From Allohoeflea poritis (GTDB lineage: Bacteria > Pseudomonadota > Alphaproteobacteria > Rhizobiales > Rhizobiaceae): a stretch of 64,000 nucleotides of DNA. The stretch lies in NCBI RefSeq assembly GCF_027889715.1, contig NZ_JAPJZH010000010.1, positions 124,001 through 188,000 on the forward strand, given 5' to 3'. A program made the position numbers and the translations under genes. Shown here one piece after another: positions 62,286-64,000 of the stretch. Each line of letters begins with the position of its first letter. Position 1 is the first letter of the stretch. The notes below the pieces were generated by a model. It was not told where the DNA came from, searched no databases, and worked only from the letters and a program-made list of their open reading frames with translations.

Positions 62286-62495
62286 CTATTCGATCAGGCC
62301 CTCTCTGATCGCTGTCGCGACCACATGCGGACGCGTTCGGCACTCCAGCTTCTCTTTCGCCTTGCTGACATGGTGGAGAACCGTGCGTTCCGTGATGCCG
62401 ATGCGCTTGGCGATCGCCGAATCCGTCAGGCCCTCCGCCGCGAGTCGCAGCACTTCGATTTCCCGGTCCGTCAGATGTCCCACCTGTGCCCCCAA
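62286..62495 (-). CDS. Small LuxR-type HTH protein
   Basis: This protein of about 69 residues consists almost entirely of a LuxR/GerE helix-turn-helix (LTDREIEVLRLAAEGLTDSA, KRIGITERTVLHHVSKAKEK). No receiver or autoinducer domain is attached. There is no ATG start. A TTG at 62495 or a GTG at 62483 must be used, and a stop upstream rules out a longer N-terminus. Such short DNA-binding proteins often act as accessory regulators. It lies 161 nt upstream of the 467-residue protein on the same strand and could regulate it. Confidence 0.68.
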   Translation of the reverse strand: MGAQVGHLTDREIEVLRLAAEGLTDSAIAKRIGITERTVLHHVSKAKEKLECRTRPHVVATAIREGLIE

Positions 62496-62814
62496 TACCG
62501 GGTGTCCCAGTCCCGATGGCTGCGGGTATTACATCAAGGAATGCAACTGCTTTCAATGCCGCAAGCAAATTTTCTATTTGAAAATAAGTGTGGATTGGCG
62601 TTATCTGGTCGCAAAGAGCAGTCTTTGGAATAATTGTTTAAAAACAGGGTGTTTTCGGCGTGATCTTACAAATCGCCTTGTGCGTCGGCGAGCATGAAAA
62701 TGCGGAGCGCGGGAAATGCCGTTTTCGATTCGAAAAGCCATTTGCCATTTCGGCAAGCCGGTGCTGAAAATAAGCCGGACTCGGAAATGGGGGCACCACG
62801 GAGAGGAGTGACGC
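62496..62814. other. Intergenic region upstream of the TetR gene with a candidate operator
   Basis: About 320 nt between two divergent regulator genes and AT-richer than the surroundings. It contains a 15-bp palindrome TTTTCGATTCGAAAA at 62722-62736, about 80 nt before the TetR start, which is a reasonable candidate for an autoregulatory operator. No small gene is supported here. Confidence 0.45.
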
Positions 62815-63426
62815 ATGGCAAGGGAAATTGGCGACATCCGGCGCGATGAGATTGTCGAGGCCGCTTATGCCGCGGTTGAAGAACACGGCGTGCAGATGCC
62901 GAGCTTCGATCACATCGCCCGCGCCGGCAACATGTCGCGGCAGCTGGTGCGCCATTACTTCTCCGATCCCGAGGAACTTGCCGATCGCCTGTGTGACGCG
63001 CTGGCCGCAGCCTACAAGGACTGCCTGATGAAGGGGATCATCATGGCCGACGACAGCAGAAGGCTGACGGTGTTCCTCGATTTCTACTTCAATTTCCTCT
63101 CAGAAAAGGGGCTGCCCAAACCCGCCGACGATGTCGTCTACGACGCCATGTTTGCCCTGGCCTCGACAAGCGAGAAAATACGCAACAATCTCAAGGCGCA
63201 ATACACGCTATTGCAGATGACGCTCGCTCATGAGATCCAGATCAGCCACCCGGAACTCAGGCAGTCCGATTGCGCGGAGCTCGGTTATCTGATCGTCATT
63301 GTCATGTACGGACACTGGAAGATGGTCGCTTCTCTCGGTTTTGACGAGGCGTATAACCAGGTCTCCCGGCTGGCGCTGGACCGGCTTATCGCGTCATACG
63401 TAAAGGACCGCGAGGCATCGGAATAA
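62815..63426 (+). CDS. TetR family transcriptional regulator
   Basis: This 203-residue regulator has an N-terminal HTH (RRDEIVEAAYAAVEEHGVQM, PSFDHIARAGNMSRQLVRHY) and a helical ligand domain. The DNA-binding helix resembles the BetI/AcrR kind (MSRQLVRHYFSDPEEL). AGGAG 6 nt upstream supports the ATG at 62815. No target gene is adjacent downstream on the same strand, so it may control its own promoter or the minus-strand neighbours. The ligand is unknown. Confidence 0.9.
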   Translation: MAREIGDIRRDEIVEAAYAAVEEHGVQMPSFDHIARAGNMSRQLVRHYFSDPEELADRLCDALAAAYKDCLMKGIIMADDSRRLTVFLDFYFNFLSEKGLPKPADDVVYDAMFALASTSEKIRNNLKAQYTLLQMTLAHEIQISHPELRQSDCAELGYLIVIVMYGHWKMVASLGFDEAYNQVSRLALDRLIASYVKDREASE

Positions 63427-63499
63427 GGGCGCGGTACAGCAACCATCGTGTGTCAGGCGGCTGGACCCGGGACAGGCAGCGGATGGTATAACGCTGCCG

Positions 63500-64000
63500 C
63501 TACCCGGTTTTCATATAGCTGGCCCGGCAAAGCTTGGCCGATGTCAGGATGTGGAAGATGGACCAGCAGCAGATACCGATGAATTTTGCTCCATCCTCCA
63601 GGACAAAATGAAGGTTGCTGGTGCTTGGGTGCGCGACATCGACGACAAGGCTCAAAAACAGAAAGCCCAGGCCGAAGGCAAAGAGCACAACATCCGATGA
63701 CAGGATAACGCGCCAGCACCGCAACAAATAGGCGACGGCGAATCCGGCGATCGCAAGAAGCACTGCATTCTGGGGAATCCCGATTTTCGGCGCTATGTTC
63801 TCATGGAAAAGAAAGGCGTCATCGAGCGCCAGCCATGCCGTCAGCAGCCCTGCGAAGAGCGCAAACTCGAAGGCCTTTCGGTCGGTTTGCGTCGTAAAGA
63901 GAATATAGGCGGCGAACAGGCAGGTTGCCGCCGTTATGAACCAGAGGAACACGCCCAGATTGGAAATGATGCCCAGATAGGTCTGACAGCAATTGTCTGT
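63500..64000 (-). CDS. Multi-helix membrane protein, 5' end cut by window edge
   Basis: An open frame of 167 codons runs from the right edge to a stop at 63500. The visible part has about five hydrophobic helices (FLWFITAATCLFAAYILFTT, FALFAGLLTAWLALDDAFLF, AVLLAIAGFAVAYLLRCW, DVVLFAFGLGFLFLSLVV, and a last cysteine-containing one). His/Glu lies in the second loop (FLFHENIAPKIG). A GTG at 63952 would fall inside a helix, so the real start is most likely outside the window. Function is unknown. Confidence 0.65.
   Translation of the reverse strand, partial: TDNCCQTYLGIISNLGVFLWFITAATCLFAAYILFTTQTDRKAFEFALFAGLLTAWLALDDAFLFHENIAPKIGIPQNAVLLAIAGFAVAYLLRCWRVILSSDVVLFAFGLGFLFLSLVVDVAHPSTSNLHFVLEDGAKFIGICCWSIFHILTSAKLCRASYMKTG

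Noticed and set aside
1-64000. tRNA, rRNA, CRISPR repeats, insertion sequences or prophage
   Set aside because: No tRNA T-arm-like sequence with matching arms, no regularly spaced repeats, no transposase or phage structural protein was recognised on either strand.

Overview
The window looks like a chromosomal segment of a GC-rich alphaproteobacterium, most likely Hyphomicrobiales (Rhizobiales). The basis is protein style, the local gene orders uvrC-pgsA-moaD-moaE, purM-purN and AI-2E transporter-hdaA-ppk-ppx, and an HdaA with an N-terminal clamp-binding motif. No database search was run. No rRNA, tRNA, CRISPR array, insertion sequence or prophage was seen.

Region 1 (1-28.9 kb) is mostly core genome: a folD-like gene cut by the left edge, two glutathione S-transferases, ndk, moaE, moaD, pgsA, uvrC, a Ca2+/Na+ antiporter, a periplasmic RNase T2 with a small exported partner, rlmJ, a cytoplasmic molybdopterin oxidoreductase, purN, purM, a second CDP-alcohol phosphatidyltransferase, an AI-2E-type transporter, hdaA, ppk, ppx, an isochorismatase-fold hydrolase, rnd, an MFS transporter, aspS, an exported rhizobial-type protein and parC. 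Several of these are tightly coupled: pgsA/moaD share TGATG, purM/purN share ATGA, and ppk and ppx are 9 nt apart.

Region 2 (28.9-44.8 kb) is accessory. It holds an orphan CDI-type immunity protein, a methyltransferase, an SGNH hydrolase, a GFA-family protein with a probable 3' remnant of a paralogue nearby, a DMT exporter with a divergent Lrp regulator, a DUF2000 protein with a second divergent Lrp regulator, an EEP-fold phosphoesterase, two TolB-like/TPR proteins, several small secreted proteins, and a two-gene operon of a Tat-exported intradiol-dioxygenase-like protein and a di-heme-type membrane protein.

Region 3 (44.8-53.7 kb) begins with a stand-alone reductive-dehalogenase-like corrinoid/FeS protein. 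A seven-gene minus-strand unit follows: a GntR/FCD regulator, a VOC-cupin protein, and a complete branched-chain-amino-acid-type ABC importer (binding protein, two ATPases, two permeases). It diverges from a kynureninase-like PLP enzyme. The divergent intergenic region has GTATAC-type and other palindromes that are good candidate operators. The set reads as a catabolic locus for an amino-acid-like or aromatic substrate that cannot be named from sequence.

Region 4 (53.74-57.5 kb) is a visibly AT-rich island and the most likely place for an under-described system. It carries an orphan HsdR_N-type PD-(D/E)XK nuclease-like protein on the plus strand. Convergent to it is a translationally coupled DUF262 plus HEPN (R-x4-H) pair. 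There is no methylase, specificity subunit or helicase nearby.

Region 5 (57.5-64 kb) holds a GT4 glycosyltransferase divergent from a large polysaccharide-deacetylase-like protein, an unusual 467-residue protein with a signal-peptide-like segment in its middle and a beta-barrel-like C-terminus, a tiny LuxR-type HTH protein, a TetR regulator with a palindrome upstream, and a membrane protein cut by the right edge.
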